Shown piece after piece: positions 17,284-26,751 of a stretch of 64,000 bases of DNA. The notes under the pieces were generated by a model. That model had not been told where the DNA came from. It saw only the letters and a list, made by a program, of their open reading frames with translations, and did no database searches. The stretch covers positions 62,001 through 126,000 of the forward strand of contig JARLGY010000050.1 of assembly GCA_031292525.1 (NCBI GenBank), written 5' to 3'. This stretch comes from Flavipsychrobacter sp. GTDB taxonomy: Bacteria; Bacteroidota; Bacteroidia; Chitinophagales; Chitinophagaceae. A program made the translations under genes and the position numbers. Positions within the stretch are counted from its first letter, which is position 1; every line of letters starts with the position of its first letter.

Positions 17284-18729
17284 GTGAAGATATTTTTGAC
17301 AGGTGCTAATGGATATATTGGGCGTAGGCTTTTACCGCAGCTAATAGAACAGGGACACGAGGTGATTTGTGCGGTAAGGAACAAGCAAAGGCTTCCCAAT
17401 AATGAATACTACAGGCATCCCAACATATCAGTTTATGAGATCGATTTTTTAAAAGATCCAATATTTGATGAGCGCTTAAAGGGAATCGATGCAGCATACT
17501 ACCTCATTCATTCTATGAGTGATAATTCACCACATTTCGAAGAACTGGAGGCGAGATCGGCACACAACTTTGTGTCGTTGATTGAACAGACCGAAGCTAA
17601 ACAGATCATCTACTTGGGCGGTATCACAAATGAGGCAGAACTGTCCCAGCACCTGGCTTCCCGGAAAAGGGTAGATGATATCCTCCGTGGCGGGAAAATA
17701 CCACTCACATCTTTAAAAGCGGGTATTATAGTAGGTTCAGGTAGTTCGTCTTTCGAGATCATTCGTGACTTGGTAGAAAAACTGCCGGTAATGATCACAC
17801 CCCAGTGGCTGAATACGAAGATCCAACCCCTCGCTATCCGCAATGTGCTGGAATACCTTACTGGTGTGTTGTTGCGCAAAGAAACCTTCAATAGGTCTTA
17901 TGATATCGGCGGGCCGGATGTATTGACTTACAAACAGATGTTGTTGCAATTTGCTGAGGTGCGCGGCCTGAAAAGGTACATTTTCACCGTCCCCGTAATG
18001 ACACCCCGCATATCATCTTACTGGCTCTACTTTGTAACCAGTACATCGTACAAGCTTGCTGTCAATTTGGTAAACAGCATGAAGGTGGAGGTTGTAGCGA
18101 AGAAAAATGATCTGAATGAATTGCTGCATATTCCCCCCATCACTTACAGAGAAGCAGTAGCGATGGCTTTCCAGAAAATAGAAATTAATAACGTGGCCTC
18201 AAGCTGGAAAGATTCACTTATTTCCAGCTACACCAGTGACTCCCTGTTAGAACATATGCATGTTCCGGTGGATGGTTGCTATATAGACAAAAGGGTAAAG
18301 GAAATTGCGTCTAGCCCAGAACAGGTAATGGATAACGTCTGGTCTATTGGGGGGAAACGAGGTTGGTACTACGGAAACTGGCTTTGGAAGATAAGAGGGT
18401 TTATGGATAAGCTTGCCGGTGGTGTGGGCTTACGCAGGGGCAGGACAAATGAGCATGAGATATACACAGGCGATACACTAGACTTTTGGCGTGTACTTGT
18501 AGCCGATAGGCCTAATAAACGTTTATTGCTGTATGCAGAAATGGAATTACCTGGTGAAGCGTGGCTGGAGTTTAAGATCATAGAAAAGAACGCTAAATAT
18601 TACTTGCAGCAGGTAGCCACGTTTAGGCCAAAAGGATTGTTAGGGAGATTGTACTGGTATAGCGTTTTGCCATTTCACTATTTTATCTTCGATGGTATGT
18701 CTAGGAAAATAGTGCAGTACACGAAATAA
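17284..18729 (+). CDS. NAD(P)-binding SDR family protein with C-terminal DUF2867
   Basis: A 481-residue two-domain protein. Residues 1-300 are an atypical short-chain dehydrogenase/NmrA-like Rossmann domain (IFLTGANGYIGRRLLPQL; AAYYLIHSMSD; IIYLGGITNE; SLKAGIIVGSGSSSFEIIRDL). Residues from about 325 to the end match the DUF2867 pattern (VWSIGGKRGWYYGNWLW, DFWRVLVADRPNKRLLL, LLGRLYWYSVLPFHYFIFDG). The combination is common in Bacteroidota and probably acts on a ubiquinone-like or lipid substrate, but no reaction is established. The start is GTG at 17284, directly before KIFLTGANG. No in-frame ATG lies nearby. Confidence 0.82.
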   Translation: MKIFLTGANGYIGRRLLPQLIEQGHEVICAVRNKQRLPNNEYYRHPNISVYEIDFLKDPIFDERLKGIDAAYYLIHSMSDNSPHFEELEARSAHNFVSLIEQTEAKQIIYLGGITNEAELSQHLASRKRVDDILRGGKIPLTSLKAGIIVGSGSSSFEIIRDLVEKLPVMITPQWLNTKIQPLAIRNVLEYLTGVLLRKETFNRSYDIGGPDVLTYKQMLLQFAEVRGLKRYIFTVPVMTPRISSYWLYFVTSTSYKLAVNLVNSMKVEVVAKKNDLNELLHIPPITYREAVAMAFQKIEINNVASSWKDSLISSYTSDSLLEHMHVPVDGCYIDKRVKEIASSPEQVMDNVWSIGGKRGWYYGNWLWKIRGFMDKLAGGVGLRRGRTNEHEIYTGDTLDFWRVLVADRPNKRLLLYAEMELPGEAWLEFKIIEKNAKYYLQQVATFRPKGLLGRLYWYSVLPFHYFIFDGMSRKIVQYTK

Positions 18730-18786
18730 GGGTTTCACTATCTGCCAATATGATTAGCCATAGTTGATTGTGTATCAAATACATTA

Positions 18787-19296
18787 CTATATTACCAACG
18801 TATACAACCAGTACTTCTTTCCGAAAAACGGGCCTACTTCTTTTTGCTGTTTAAATCCCAGTTTTTCATAAATATGTCTTGCCGCAGTCATTATCTCAGA
18901 TGTATGCAATGCTATTACTTTTTCGTTAGTTTGTATGGCGTGGTCCACACACATACTTGTTAGTTTTTTAGCAATTCCCTGTCCTTCGTATCCTGTCGCT
19001 ACACCCACCATCCTGATGTATGCCCACCCTGCTTCAAAAATAGTTGTGGGGTTTCCTTTTGGGACCAGAAATGCCATCCCAATTAATTTACCTGAGTGTT
19101 CACATACATATCCGTTCGCTTTTTGCAGTAAGGCTGTATATGTATTCTCGTTTTTTAGATTGGTCTGCATGGTTTGCCAGTTATCATTAGTAAGTGTATG
19201 CTCAAACTGGCCGTAAGCTTCCAGTCCTAATGCCACAAGCTGTATTGTATCACTGGGTAATGCTATTCTGAAGGTATATTCTGTATTTAGCTGCAT
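18787..19296 (-). CDS. GNAT family N-acetyltransferase
   Basis: A 169-residue acetyltransferase. The N-terminus YTFRIALPSDTIQLVALGLEAY is a typical first strand and helix. The acetyl-CoA pyrophosphate loop is RMVGVATGYEGQGIAKKL (about residues 91-108), followed by ALHTSEIMTAARHIYEKLGF. The substrate cannot be read from the sequence. It is convergent with the SDR gene and not obviously co-transcribed with anything. Confidence 0.88.
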   Translation of the reverse strand: MQLNTEYTFRIALPSDTIQLVALGLEAYGQFEHTLTNDNWQTMQTNLKNENTYTALLQKANGYVCEHSGKLIGMAFLVPKGNPTTIFEAGWAYIRMVGVATGYEGQGIAKKLTSMCVDHAIQTNEKVIALHTSEIMTAARHIYEKLGFKQQKEVGPFFGKKYWLYTLVI

Positions 19297-19546
19297 TGAT
19301 ATATTGTGTGTAATTATAATGTGTTCAGGTTGGAGTCGCTATTATATACTTTGTTTATTCTTATGGGTGAATTGATCCTTGCATATTTGTAGTAATAAAA
19401 TGTTATATGAATCGCTATTTATATTCGGCCAATATTATTTTACGTTGAAAAAGCTTTGTAAATTATTGCACCTATGGGCACAAACTTTATAACTTAGCAC
19501 AACTATACAAAATTACATTTCCAAGCACTATAAACGTCTTAGTTAT

Positions 19547-20230
19547 ATGAATATAAAGTTTAATGCAGTATTTTGTTTATCTGTTGTAGTGTCAGTCATA
19601 TTTTCACTCACCGTTAAAGCACAATCTGTACCTATACCCAATATTGATGTTGCGAACAGGGGCAAGACGCTGATAAAACAAAATGCCAGAGGTTATTATT
19701 TCAGCAGTGCAACTACCTTAGGTGATACTGTTTTCTATTGTAAAGACATGAGCTGCTATAAACTTATAGATTCTAATGGGCGTGTACGTTTGGATGGTGA
19801 GATAACAAGATCGGGCACTGACCAACTTGTAAAAAATGGCAAATGGACAGAGTTTTATGCTACAGGTATCCCTCAATCTGTAACGTACTACTGCCTGGGT
19901 ACACAAAGTGGCCCCGTGCAAACCTACCATACAAACAGCGTTTTAAGCGCACGCTATAATTTAGCTATAGTGCAAACAAGTAATGGAGAACATTCGGTTA
20001 AGGCTGGGCTGTACCAGGAATTTTATGAAAACGGGCAAAAGAAAGTTGAGGGTTTCTATGTAATAAAAGTGGATAAAAATGCAACTGATTCCGTGTATGT
20101 TCACGATGCTGCTAAAGGAACAACTAATTTGAAAATAGAAAAAAACACTATTCAGGCAAAATCAGAAAAAACTGGTAAATGGTTTGAGTACGATGTGGCC
20201 GGAAAAATGATAAAAGAGGAAGAGCACTAG
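19547..20230 (+). CDS. Secreted protein with MORN-like (YwqK-type) repeats
   Basis: A 227-residue protein with a signal peptide (VFCLSVVVSVIFSLTVKAQS). Three copies of a MORN-variant repeat are visible, each with a G-x-W/Y-x-E-F/Y core: NGKWTEFYATGIPQSV, AGLYQEFYENGQKKVEGFY and TGKWFEYDVAGKMIKEE. Such repeats occur in many Bacteroidota exported proteins of unknown role. The antitoxin label sometimes given to the family is not supported by any toxin next door. A 250-bp gap precedes it in which I see no clear promoter. Confidence 0.8.
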   Translation: MNIKFNAVFCLSVVVSVIFSLTVKAQSVPIPNIDVANRGKTLIKQNARGYYFSSATTLGDTVFYCKDMSCYKLIDSNGRVRLDGEITRSGTDQLVKNGKWTEFYATGIPQSVTYYCLGTQSGPVQTYHTNSVLSARYNLAIVQTSNGEHSVKAGLYQEFYENGQKKVEGFYVIKVDKNATDSVYVHDAAKGTTNLKIEKNTIQAKSEKTGKWFEYDVAGKMIKEEEH

Positions 20231-20298
20231 CTCCGTCATTCTAACTGATATAGTACCTATTCATTTCCTATACTTATTTGTGACCAACCCGCAGTTTG

Positions 20299-22170
20299 AT
20301 GACCGATACTAATAATAAGGTGATACATATATTAGTATCTCTTGTTTTTTTAATGAATGTATCAGTACTAGTTGGCTGGTGTTTCGATATTGCCCAGCTC
20401 AAGAGTATTACATTAAGGATGCCGCCAATGAACCCGGTAGTGGCAGCAAACTTCCTGCTCATTTGTGCATGGTTCTTATCCCGACAACTGCTTCAGGGCC
20501 ACCTGAAGTATTTAGTAAAAGCATGTATTGCATCAATAGTTATTTTGTTAGGATTTTTAAAGCTTCTGGATTATCTTTTAGACTTGCCTTTTAATGTAGA
20601 CACGCTCATTTTTCAGGCAGAACTTAATGTACATACACTTCATAATGGTATCGCACCCACATCCGCACTGCTATTCCTGCTTTTAGGCATTTTGATGCTA
20701 AGCTCCTATAGTAGAAATAGAACCGTAAAAATTATTAACGATGTGCTGCTCCTGGTGGTTTTCCTTATTGCTTACATAGGTATCATAGGCTACATATACA
20801 GTATTGAACCTTTTTATAGAATAGGACCTTTCGTGCCTATGGCATTGAATACTGCGTTATGTTTTTTCGCGTTGGATATTGCAGTTTTCCTTTCTTTTCC
20901 GCATGGCAACCTTGCAAAGATATATTCCTCCAGGTTCATTGGTGGTAAGTTGGTACGCAACGCCATACCTCTTATACTACTCATACCCCCTGCTTTTGGT
21001 TATGTTAGACTACTGCTACTGCGAATGCAGTTTTACAATGTGGAGTATGGTGTGGCGCTTGAAACTGCTTTTATAATGCTGGTGGTGCTAATACTGGTTT
21101 TTTATTATGCCAATGAAATAAGCAAAAACGATCGCGGCAGGATAAGAGCTGAGAAAGTAATGATGCAAAGTGAAGAGAGATATCGATCGCTGGTATATAC
21201 TTTGAAAGAGGGGGTAGTCTATTTTGATATGGACATGAAAATACTTTTCTATAACCCTAGCTTTTTTGAAATGACTGGCTATGGCGCAGATGAGCTCATA
21301 GGGAAAAGTATAACTGATACCTTGATACCAGAGGAAAATAAAGCAATAACAGATAGAAGGATAGCGGCTCGTTTACAAGGCATACAAGAAGATTATGAGA
21401 GTTATATACTGCACAAGAATGGAACAAGAATTATGGTAAATATTATAGTCAGGCCTATATTGAAAGATGGGGTACCTGTCTCTTTTTTATGTACTATGAC
21501 TGATATCACGGAAAGAAAAAAGCGAGAAGAAGACCTTGAGGCATTTAGCGCTTCGGCTGCACACGATCTTAGTGCTCCTCTTGTTCGTATCCATATGCTG
21601 GCGAATTATATTTTGGATATGAGCCGCGATCATTTGACTGCAAATGATGTGGAATACCTGAAGATAATCCTAAAGACCACTGTTGATATGCGCACTTTAC
21701 TTAAAGACTTGTTGCTTTTTGCCAAGATAGGTGCTGAAAAGATAAGTAAAGAAGCTATTGATATGAATGGAATGGTTCAAAAGATCATTAAAAATTTACC
21801 ACCAACTACCGCGATTATGAAAGTGAGTGATCTCCCAGAAGCGAATGGCGAAGCCACAGCCATAAAGCAGGTGTGGACCAACTTGATACAGAATGCGATA
21901 AAATATTCATCCAAGAAAGAACAACCTTTTATAGAAATAGGCTATAATACAGAAGATGGCAAAATAATATACTATGTGCGGGACAACGGTGCTGGTTTCA
22001 GCATGAATGATGCACATAAGCTTTTCATTCCTTTTAAGAGGCTGCATGCTGATTTTGAAGGTAATGGAATGGGGTTACCTATAGTGAAACGAATTATTGA
22101 AAAACACAACGGTAATATCTGGGCCGATAGCGAACGGGGAAAAGGGGCTACTTTTTATTTTTCTTTGTAA
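20299..22170 (+). CDS. Membrane sensor histidine kinase with PAS domain
   Basis: A 623-residue kinase. The first 270 or so residues hold about eight hydrophobic segments, forming a membrane sensor module. A PAS domain follows (SEERYRSLVYTLKEGVVYFD near residue 290, through LYNPSFFEMTGYGADELIG-like strands, ending CTMTDITERKK). The dimerisation/phospho-acceptor helix has AAHDLSAPLVRI (His near 421), and the ATPase domain has NLIQNAIKYSSKK, YYVRDNGAGFSM and GNGMGLPIVKRI. The ATG at 20299 is taken. The TTG one codon upstream is less likely. No response regulator is adjacent, so its partner is unknown. Confidence 0.9.
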   Translation: MTDTNNKVIHILVSLVFLMNVSVLVGWCFDIAQLKSITLRMPPMNPVVAANFLLICAWFLSRQLLQGHLKYLVKACIASIVILLGFLKLLDYLLDLPFNVDTLIFQAELNVHTLHNGIAPTSALLFLLLGILMLSSYSRNRTVKIINDVLLLVVFLIAYIGIIGYIYSIEPFYRIGPFVPMALNTALCFFALDIAVFLSFPHGNLAKIYSSRFIGGKLVRNAIPLILLIPPAFGYVRLLLLRMQFYNVEYGVALETAFIMLVVLILVFYYANEISKNDRGRIRAEKVMMQSEERYRSLVYTLKEGVVYFDMDMKILFYNPSFFEMTGYGADELIGKSITDTLIPEENKAITDRRIAARLQGIQEDYESYILHKNGTRIMVNIIVRPILKDGVPVSFLCTMTDITERKKREEDLEAFSASAAHDLSAPLVRIHMLANYILDMSRDHLTANDVEYLKIILKTTVDMRTLLKDLLLFAKIGAEKISKEAIDMNGMVQKIIKNLPPTTAIMKVSDLPEANGEATAIKQVWTNLIQNAIKYSSKKEQPFIEIGYNTEDGKIIYYVRDNGAGFSMNDAHKLFIPFKRLHADFEGNGMGLPIVKRIIEKHNGNIWADSERGKGATFYFSL

Positions 22171-22255
22171 ATACCACTGTTTATTGTCGTATAATTTTCA
22201 ATTGCTATACTGCATTTGTTATTAAAGTAGATATCAACAAAAAACTGGTTAGCCG

Positions 22256-23044
22256 TTAATTATACAGTCGCCTCTTAAAGTTGATGCCCACCTTAAATAA
22301 AAAGCCGTTGATGTATAAGTCTTTGCCATTGTATATGCTTTGCAAGCCTTTTTGATACGAAAGATCGAAATTTAATTGATGCACCCAAAACGTAAACCCA
22401 GTAGCAAAGCCTATGTAGGTATTCTTTAAATTAGGGTCGTTAATAGGGCTGAACTTATCAGCCCCTACGTTGTGAAAAGACTTGAATAAGTAACATAGCT
22501 GAGGCCCTGCATAAATAAAAGTGCCCCGGCATGTGGCCGCACCGCCGCGGTTGTAATGGGCAGGTGTTGTGGTAGTTATGACATGTGTATAATCAGAATG
22601 CTCATATACACTGGTATGAGAGTACTCAGGTGTTACACCTCCTCGCGTCACCCCTTGCCGGTAAGAAAGGCAGTATTCAAACAGCACAGGTATATCAAGA
22701 TAGTTGAGCCCGATAGCCTCTCCACCGCCATTCCCGCTGTTATCAGCATAAAAAAATTCCCAATCCAGTTTCGTTTTTATGCCAAAATCCGGAGATCTGT
22801 TTCCCCACCGGTTATTGTCGCGTTTCTTCATCTTTAGAAACTCAGCATAAATATCTCCGCTGCCGCTATAGCTATAGTCGAGATTTGAAACGATCAATGG
22901 ATTGTTGGCTTGTTTTAATGAAGACATGCCGGACAATCCCCACCAGCCACCGCAGTCAATGCCAAAATTGTTTTCCCAAGCCTGCTTTGCAGATGCATGG
23001 GTTAGGTATGTTACACAAGCTATTAACAGGTACATTTTTTTCAT
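22256..23044 (-). CDS. Secreted outer-membrane beta-barrel-like protein
   Basis: A 262-residue protein with a signal peptide (MYLLIACVTYLTHASAK). The body has the repeated aromatic, strand-forming pattern of small barrel proteins: IKTKLDWEFFY, GLNYLDIPVLFEYCLSY, GTFIYAGPQLCYLFKS, IGFATGFTFWVHQLNFDLSYQ in part, and the end FKVGINFKRRLYN. This resembles the PorT/OmpW-like barrels often labelled only as hypothetical in Bacteroidota. The neighbours give no hint of function. Confidence 0.75.
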   Translation of the reverse strand: MKKMYLLIACVTYLTHASAKQAWENNFGIDCGGWWGLSGMSSLKQANNPLIVSNLDYSYSGSGDIYAEFLKMKKRDNNRWGNRSPDFGIKTKLDWEFFYADNSGNGGGEAIGLNYLDIPVLFEYCLSYRQGVTRGGVTPEYSHTSVYEHSDYTHVITTTTPAHYNRGGAATCRGTFIYAGPQLCYLFKSFHNVGADKFSPINDPNLKNTYIGFATGFTFWVHQLNFDLSYQKGLQSIYNGKDLYINGFLFKVGINFKRRLYN

Positions 23045-23178
23045 ATCCCTTATCTTTTAGCATAGTAAAGATAAGTATAATACAAATACATGCTACACAT
23101 CCCATACATATACTCATCTCCAAAAGATGGAAATACATCAGTGGTATTGTGTGATATATAAATGTTACTGAAGAGGAA

Positions 23179-23730
23179 TTAAAAACTGCAATCATCCTGC
23201 GGATGTAAGCCTTCGGCATCCTTTGCAAGAATGGCATTTTTCCCTGTAATGGTTATGATCCACATACTATCGAAATCATCGTCTGCCCAATGGAGTTCTT
23301 CTTTCACGCCAAGTGCCTGTATTATACCTGTAAGTGCCTTATGTTCCCACACCATAAGTACAGTGCCTTTTTTACTCTTTATATCTTCAGCTATATTTTT
23401 ATATTCATCGTTTGTGTGGCTGCTGTTTATCTTAAGGTTATACTTAACCGCAAAAGGAACAACGGTCTCAAACATGCGGGCATGTTTTGTTTTTTCAGCA
23501 GCGGTTAGCGAAGGCACAAAAATATAATCGGGAATACCCACTTTCTCCTTTAGTACCGCTGGTAATTGCATAGCCCTGTTCAAACCCTTGCAGGTGAGGT
23601 TATCTCCATCAATGGGTTTTTCTCCGTGGCGGATGATATACACCTTAAGGTCTGGTTTAGATTGGCTGAAGCCTACCACAGAAAGGGCGGAAAAAAAGAC
23701 AATTGCAATAAGCTGGTAAATCTTATTCAT
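23179..23730 (-). CDS. Exported histidine phosphatase family protein
   Basis: A 183-residue protein with a signal peptide (AIVFFSALSVVGFSQS) and the phosphoglycerate-mutase-type active site VYIIRHGEKPIDGDNLTCKG, with the phospho-accepting His35 in RHGEK. The second catalytic His lies in MVWEHKALTGI. It is shorter than acid phosphatases of the same clan and matches the small secreted histidine phosphatases. Substrate unknown. Confidence 0.85.
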   Translation of the reverse strand: MNKIYQLIAIVFFSALSVVGFSQSKPDLKVYIIRHGEKPIDGDNLTCKGLNRAMQLPAVLKEKVGIPDYIFVPSLTAAEKTKHARMFETVVPFAVKYNLKINSSHTNDEYKNIAEDIKSKKGTVLMVWEHKALTGIIQALGVKEELHWADDDFDSMWIITITGKNAILAKDAEGLHPQDDCSF

Positions 23731-23812
23731 AAGTGAACAAAGATAGAGGGGTGGATCAGAGAAATAATTGCGGTAATATTTCTTTACAATAACTTAATAT
23801 GTCGTAGGTGCA

Positions 23813-24337
23813 TTAAGTGAGCTTGACAAATTCATTTGGATTTGACCTGATATAACGCTCGATCCGTTTCATGGTCTGGTCGCGCAAATCTGCATACCTA
23901 TTGTCAAATTCGTCAAACTTCAGCAACCTTTCATCTAAAAGGTCCCAATTACCTGCTTTGTTGTTTTTTTTAAAATCTTTTTCGTGCAGCGAATATTCCT
24001 GGTCAGCCTCAGTTACAAGGTCCAGCATTTCCTGGTCATCGATCAATTTCAAACCTTCTTTTATAGGAGCTATGTATTTATGATATCCACTCTCATAAAA
24101 TTCCAGAAATTCACCTTCGTTAACCTCTGCATCTAAATACCAGAAAAAGTATAGAGCCTTTTGCCCTGGCGATAGTCTTTTAGATAGTTCTATTTCAGAC
24201 TTGTTTTGGTCGGTAGCTATATCTATGGTCTTCAGCAATTCCCATCCAAGCGCCCAATCACGCAATGATTCAAATTTCTTCGTGTCAAAATTGCGGATCA
24301 GGTGTTTCGATTCATCGAATGTGCTATACGTTTCCAT
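23813..24337 (-). CDS. DUF4375 (DMP19-like) cytoplasmic protein
   Basis: A 174-residue soluble, acidic protein without signal peptide. The segment LSPGQKALYFFWYLDAEVNEGEFLEFYESG (split: ALYFFWYLDAEV then NEGEFLEFYESG) has the layout of the DMP19/DUF4375 family, which usually reads LDAEVNNGGFxQYF. The match is partial, so this is a tentative assignment. The C-terminal part is charged and helical (DERLLKFDEFDNRYADLRDQ). It lies 23 bp downstream of the ACMSD-like gene and may share its transcript. Confidence 0.6.
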   Translation of the reverse strand: METYSTFDESKHLIRNFDTKKFESLRDWALGWELLKTIDIATDQNKSEIELSKRLSPGQKALYFFWYLDAEVNEGEFLEFYESGYHKYIAPIKEGLKLIDDQEMLDLVTEADQEYSLHEKDFKKNNKAGNWDLLDERLLKFDEFDNRYADLRDQTMKRIERYIRSNPNEFVKLT

Positions 24338-24360
24338 ATTGGTGTTTGGTATTGTGTGGT

Positions 24361-25356
24361 TTATTTTCCCAGCCAGTCCATTGCATTTTTATAAAGTAAT
24401 TGGTCTTTAAGTTCTGTAGAATAGGGCATGCTTTCTATTAATGCCCCGGGTTTGTGTTCCCCCAATGGAAATGGATAATCGCTGCCCATGCATATTTTGT
24501 CGTGTCCTATCACATCCAGAACATAATCAAGGGCTTTAGGATCATGTACCAGAGAATCGATCCAGAACTTGCCTAAGTATTCGCGTGGGTTAATAGGATT
24601 GTCAATGGCACACAGATCAGGGCGTACATTAAATCCGTGCTCTATCCGCCCAATGGTAAAAGGGAAACTACCCCCGCCATGTGCAAATGCCAGTCTTAGT
24701 TTGGGGTAGCGTTGCATCACACCGCCAAATATCATAGAGCTGATGGCCCTTGCTGTTTCGGCGGGCATGCCTACCAGCCAGGGTAGCCAGTATTTTTGCA
24801 TATCATTCTCGCCCATCATTTCCCATGGGTGTACAAATATACTGCAGCCCAGTTCTTCCGCAGCCTCCCAGAAGGGATTAAAGTATGGATCGCCCAGATT
24901 AAGTTTGTTGATGTTCGACCCAAGCTCAAGACCAGGCATTTTTAACTCTTTTATACAGCGCTCCATTTCTCTTATTGCCAGGTCTATATCCTGCAATGGT
25001 ACAGTGCCTACGCCCATGAAACGGGTAGGGTGCAGGTTAACGCACTGTGCAATATGGTCATTAAAGAAGCGGGATGTTTCCAGTCCATGTTCTGGTTTAG
25101 CCCAATAGTTGAATAAAACAGGTATGGTGGAAAGCACCTGTACTCCTACGGCTGTAAGATCCATTTCCTTCATGCGAGTAGCTGGATCCCAGCAATTCTG
25201 TTCTACTTCACGAAACACCTTGTCACCCTTTATCATACGGGCACAACAAGGTTTGTGATGATCCAGGTGTATAAAGTCGCCATACCCGTACTTCTTAAAC
25301 CAGTCGGGTATATGCTCGGGCATTATATGGGTGTGGATATCTATTTTCTGAGACAC
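24361..25356 (-). CDS. ACMSD-type decarboxylase (amidohydrolase family)
   Basis: Resembles 2-amino-3-carboxymuconate-6-semialdehyde decarboxylase of the kynurenine branch of tryptophan degradation. Zinc site motifs are IDIHTHIMPEH (HxH near the N-terminus), IFVHPWEMMG (third His), FAHGGGSFPFTIGR and the distal Asp in GSDYPFPLG. The substrate-loop CCARMIKGDKVFREVEQNCWD and RMKEMD also fit ACMSD. The 331-residue length from the GTG at 25356 fits the family (about 330). The frame stays open to a TTG at 25425, which would add 23 untypical residues, so GTG is preferred. No other kynurenine gene is in the window. Confidence 0.85.
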   Translation of the reverse strand: MSQKIDIHTHIMPEHIPDWFKKYGYGDFIHLDHHKPCCARMIKGDKVFREVEQNCWDPATRMKEMDLTAVGVQVLSTIPVLFNYWAKPEHGLETSRFFNDHIAQCVNLHPTRFMGVGTVPLQDIDLAIREMERCIKELKMPGLELGSNINKLNLGDPYFNPFWEAAEELGCSIFVHPWEMMGENDMQKYWLPWLVGMPAETARAISSMIFGGVMQRYPKLRLAFAHGGGSFPFTIGRIEHGFNVRPDLCAIDNPINPREYLGKFWIDSLVHDPKALDYVLDVIGHDKICMGSDYPFPLGEHKPGALIESMPYSTELKDQLLYKNAMDWLGK

Positions 25357-25458
25357 AGTATTGCTTTTATTGTGGTGTTGCAGTAGGGCAACGGTGTGAT
25401 AATGTAAATTTAAAATCCGAAACAACTGCCTGCTAAAATCAGGTAGTAATTTATAAAT

Positions 25459-25481
25459 GTGCCCCAGCTATACTGGGGCAC
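25459..25481 (-). terminator. Perfect hairpin behind the thiolase gene
   Basis: GTGCCCCAG (25459-25467) and CTGGGGCAC (25473-25481) form a 9-bp perfect stem with a 5-nt loop, 14 bp after the thiolase stop on the minus strand. Only a weak T-rich tail follows on that strand (ATTTATAAATT). It probably separates thiolase from the ACMSD-like gene. Confidence 0.55.
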
Positions 25482-25494
25482 AAAACGGTTCTTT

Positions 25495-26691
25495 TTATAC
25501 TCGTTCGTAAATAATAGCAACCCCCTGGCCAACGCCAATACACATGGTAGCCAGGCCATACTTTGCTTTGCGGCGGCGCATCTCGTACAACAACGTAGTA
25601 GATATGCGTGCACCACTACAGCCCAGCGGATGCCCTATGGCTATTGCCCCACCATTTACGTTTACTTTGGCGGCTTGCAATCCAAGGTCGCGCATGCAAG
25701 CAATGCTTTGTGCGGCAAAAGCTTCGTTCAGTTCTACCAGGTCTATATCATTCATTTGCAGTCCTGCCCGGCTCAGTGCTTTAAGTGATGCTGGTACCGG
25801 GCCAACGCCCATTATTGAAGGGTCCACCCCTGCTATGGCCATAGCTTTTATTTTGGCAATAGGCTGCAACCCATATTTTGCAACAGCGTCTTCGCTCGCT
25901 AGCAATAATACAGAAGCGCCATCATTTATGCCGCTGGCATTAGCTGCCGTTACGGTGCCATTTTTCTTGAATACAGGCTTCAGCTCGGCAAGTTTTGATA
26001 AAGGTGTTTGGCGTGGTGGTTCATCAACCGATACTACAGTTGTTTTGCCTTTGCCCAGGTCAACAGTTACAGGAGCTATTTCTTCGGTAAACTTTCCTTC
26101 AGCCGCTGCTGCCGCATATTTCTCCTGGCTGTTCCATGCAAACTGATCTTGTTCTTCACGGGTCACATTCCAGCGTTCTGCAACGTTTTCTGCAGTCTCT
26201 CCCATAGTATAAGGGTGGTGCAGATCGCTCAGTTTCTGGTTAATGAAACGCCACCCAAGTGTGGTATCAAACATTTCAGGTTGACGCGCAAATGCAGTGG
26301 TTGCCTTGCCCATAACAAAGGGGGCCCGGCTCATGCTTTCAACACCACCTGCTATAAATATCTCTCCATCTCCGCACATAATGGCCCTTGCTGCGTCCAT
26401 TATTGCCTGCATACCCGATCCGCAAAGGCGGTTAACGGTATTGCCACCAACCGTTATAGGCAAGCCTGCAAGCAAGGCAGACATGCGGGCAACATCACGG
26501 TTGTCTTCGCCAGCCTGGTTTGCAGCGCCAGCTATTACGTCTTCAATAGCATTTACATCTACTTTAGGATTGCGTGCTATTATTGTTTTTATAACATGCG
26601 CCAGCAGATCATCTGGTCTAACAGATGAAAGGCTGCCACCATATTTGCCAATTGGGGTGCGGATGGCGTCTATTACATAAGCTGTTTTCAT
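25495..26691 (-). CDS. Acetyl-CoA acyltransferase (thiolase, 3-oxoadipyl-CoA thiolase-like)
   Basis: A 398-residue degradative-type thiolase. Catalytic residues are visible: Cys90 in VNRLCGSGMQAI, the His in AIGHPLGCSGAR, and the second Cys in TMCIGVGQG. AGGVESMSRAPFVMGK and LNEAFAAQSIA are standard family blocks. The wording around the nucleophile resembles PcaF/PaaJ-type enzymes more than the biosynthetic acetoacetyl-CoA type, but no paa or pca genes are adjacent, so beta-oxidation is equally possible. Confidence 0.9.
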   Translation of the reverse strand: MKTAYVIDAIRTPIGKYGGSLSSVRPDDLLAHVIKTIIARNPKVDVNAIEDVIAGAANQAGEDNRDVARMSALLAGLPITVGGNTVNRLCGSGMQAIMDAARAIMCGDGEIFIAGGVESMSRAPFVMGKATTAFARQPEMFDTTLGWRFINQKLSDLHHPYTMGETAENVAERWNVTREEQDQFAWNSQEKYAAAAAEGKFTEEIAPVTVDLGKGKTTVVSVDEPPRQTPLSKLAELKPVFKKNGTVTAANASGINDGASVLLLASEDAVAKYGLQPIAKIKAMAIAGVDPSIMGVGPVPASLKALSRAGLQMNDIDLVELNEAFAAQSIACMRDLGLQAAKVNVNGGAIAIGHPLGCSGARISTTLLYEMRRRKAKYGLATMCIGVGQGVAIIYERV

Positions 26692-26751
26692 TCTTGTTAT
26701 ACTCTTTTTATGTTTACTATAATACTGTTTTATGCATGTGTGGTTATGCCG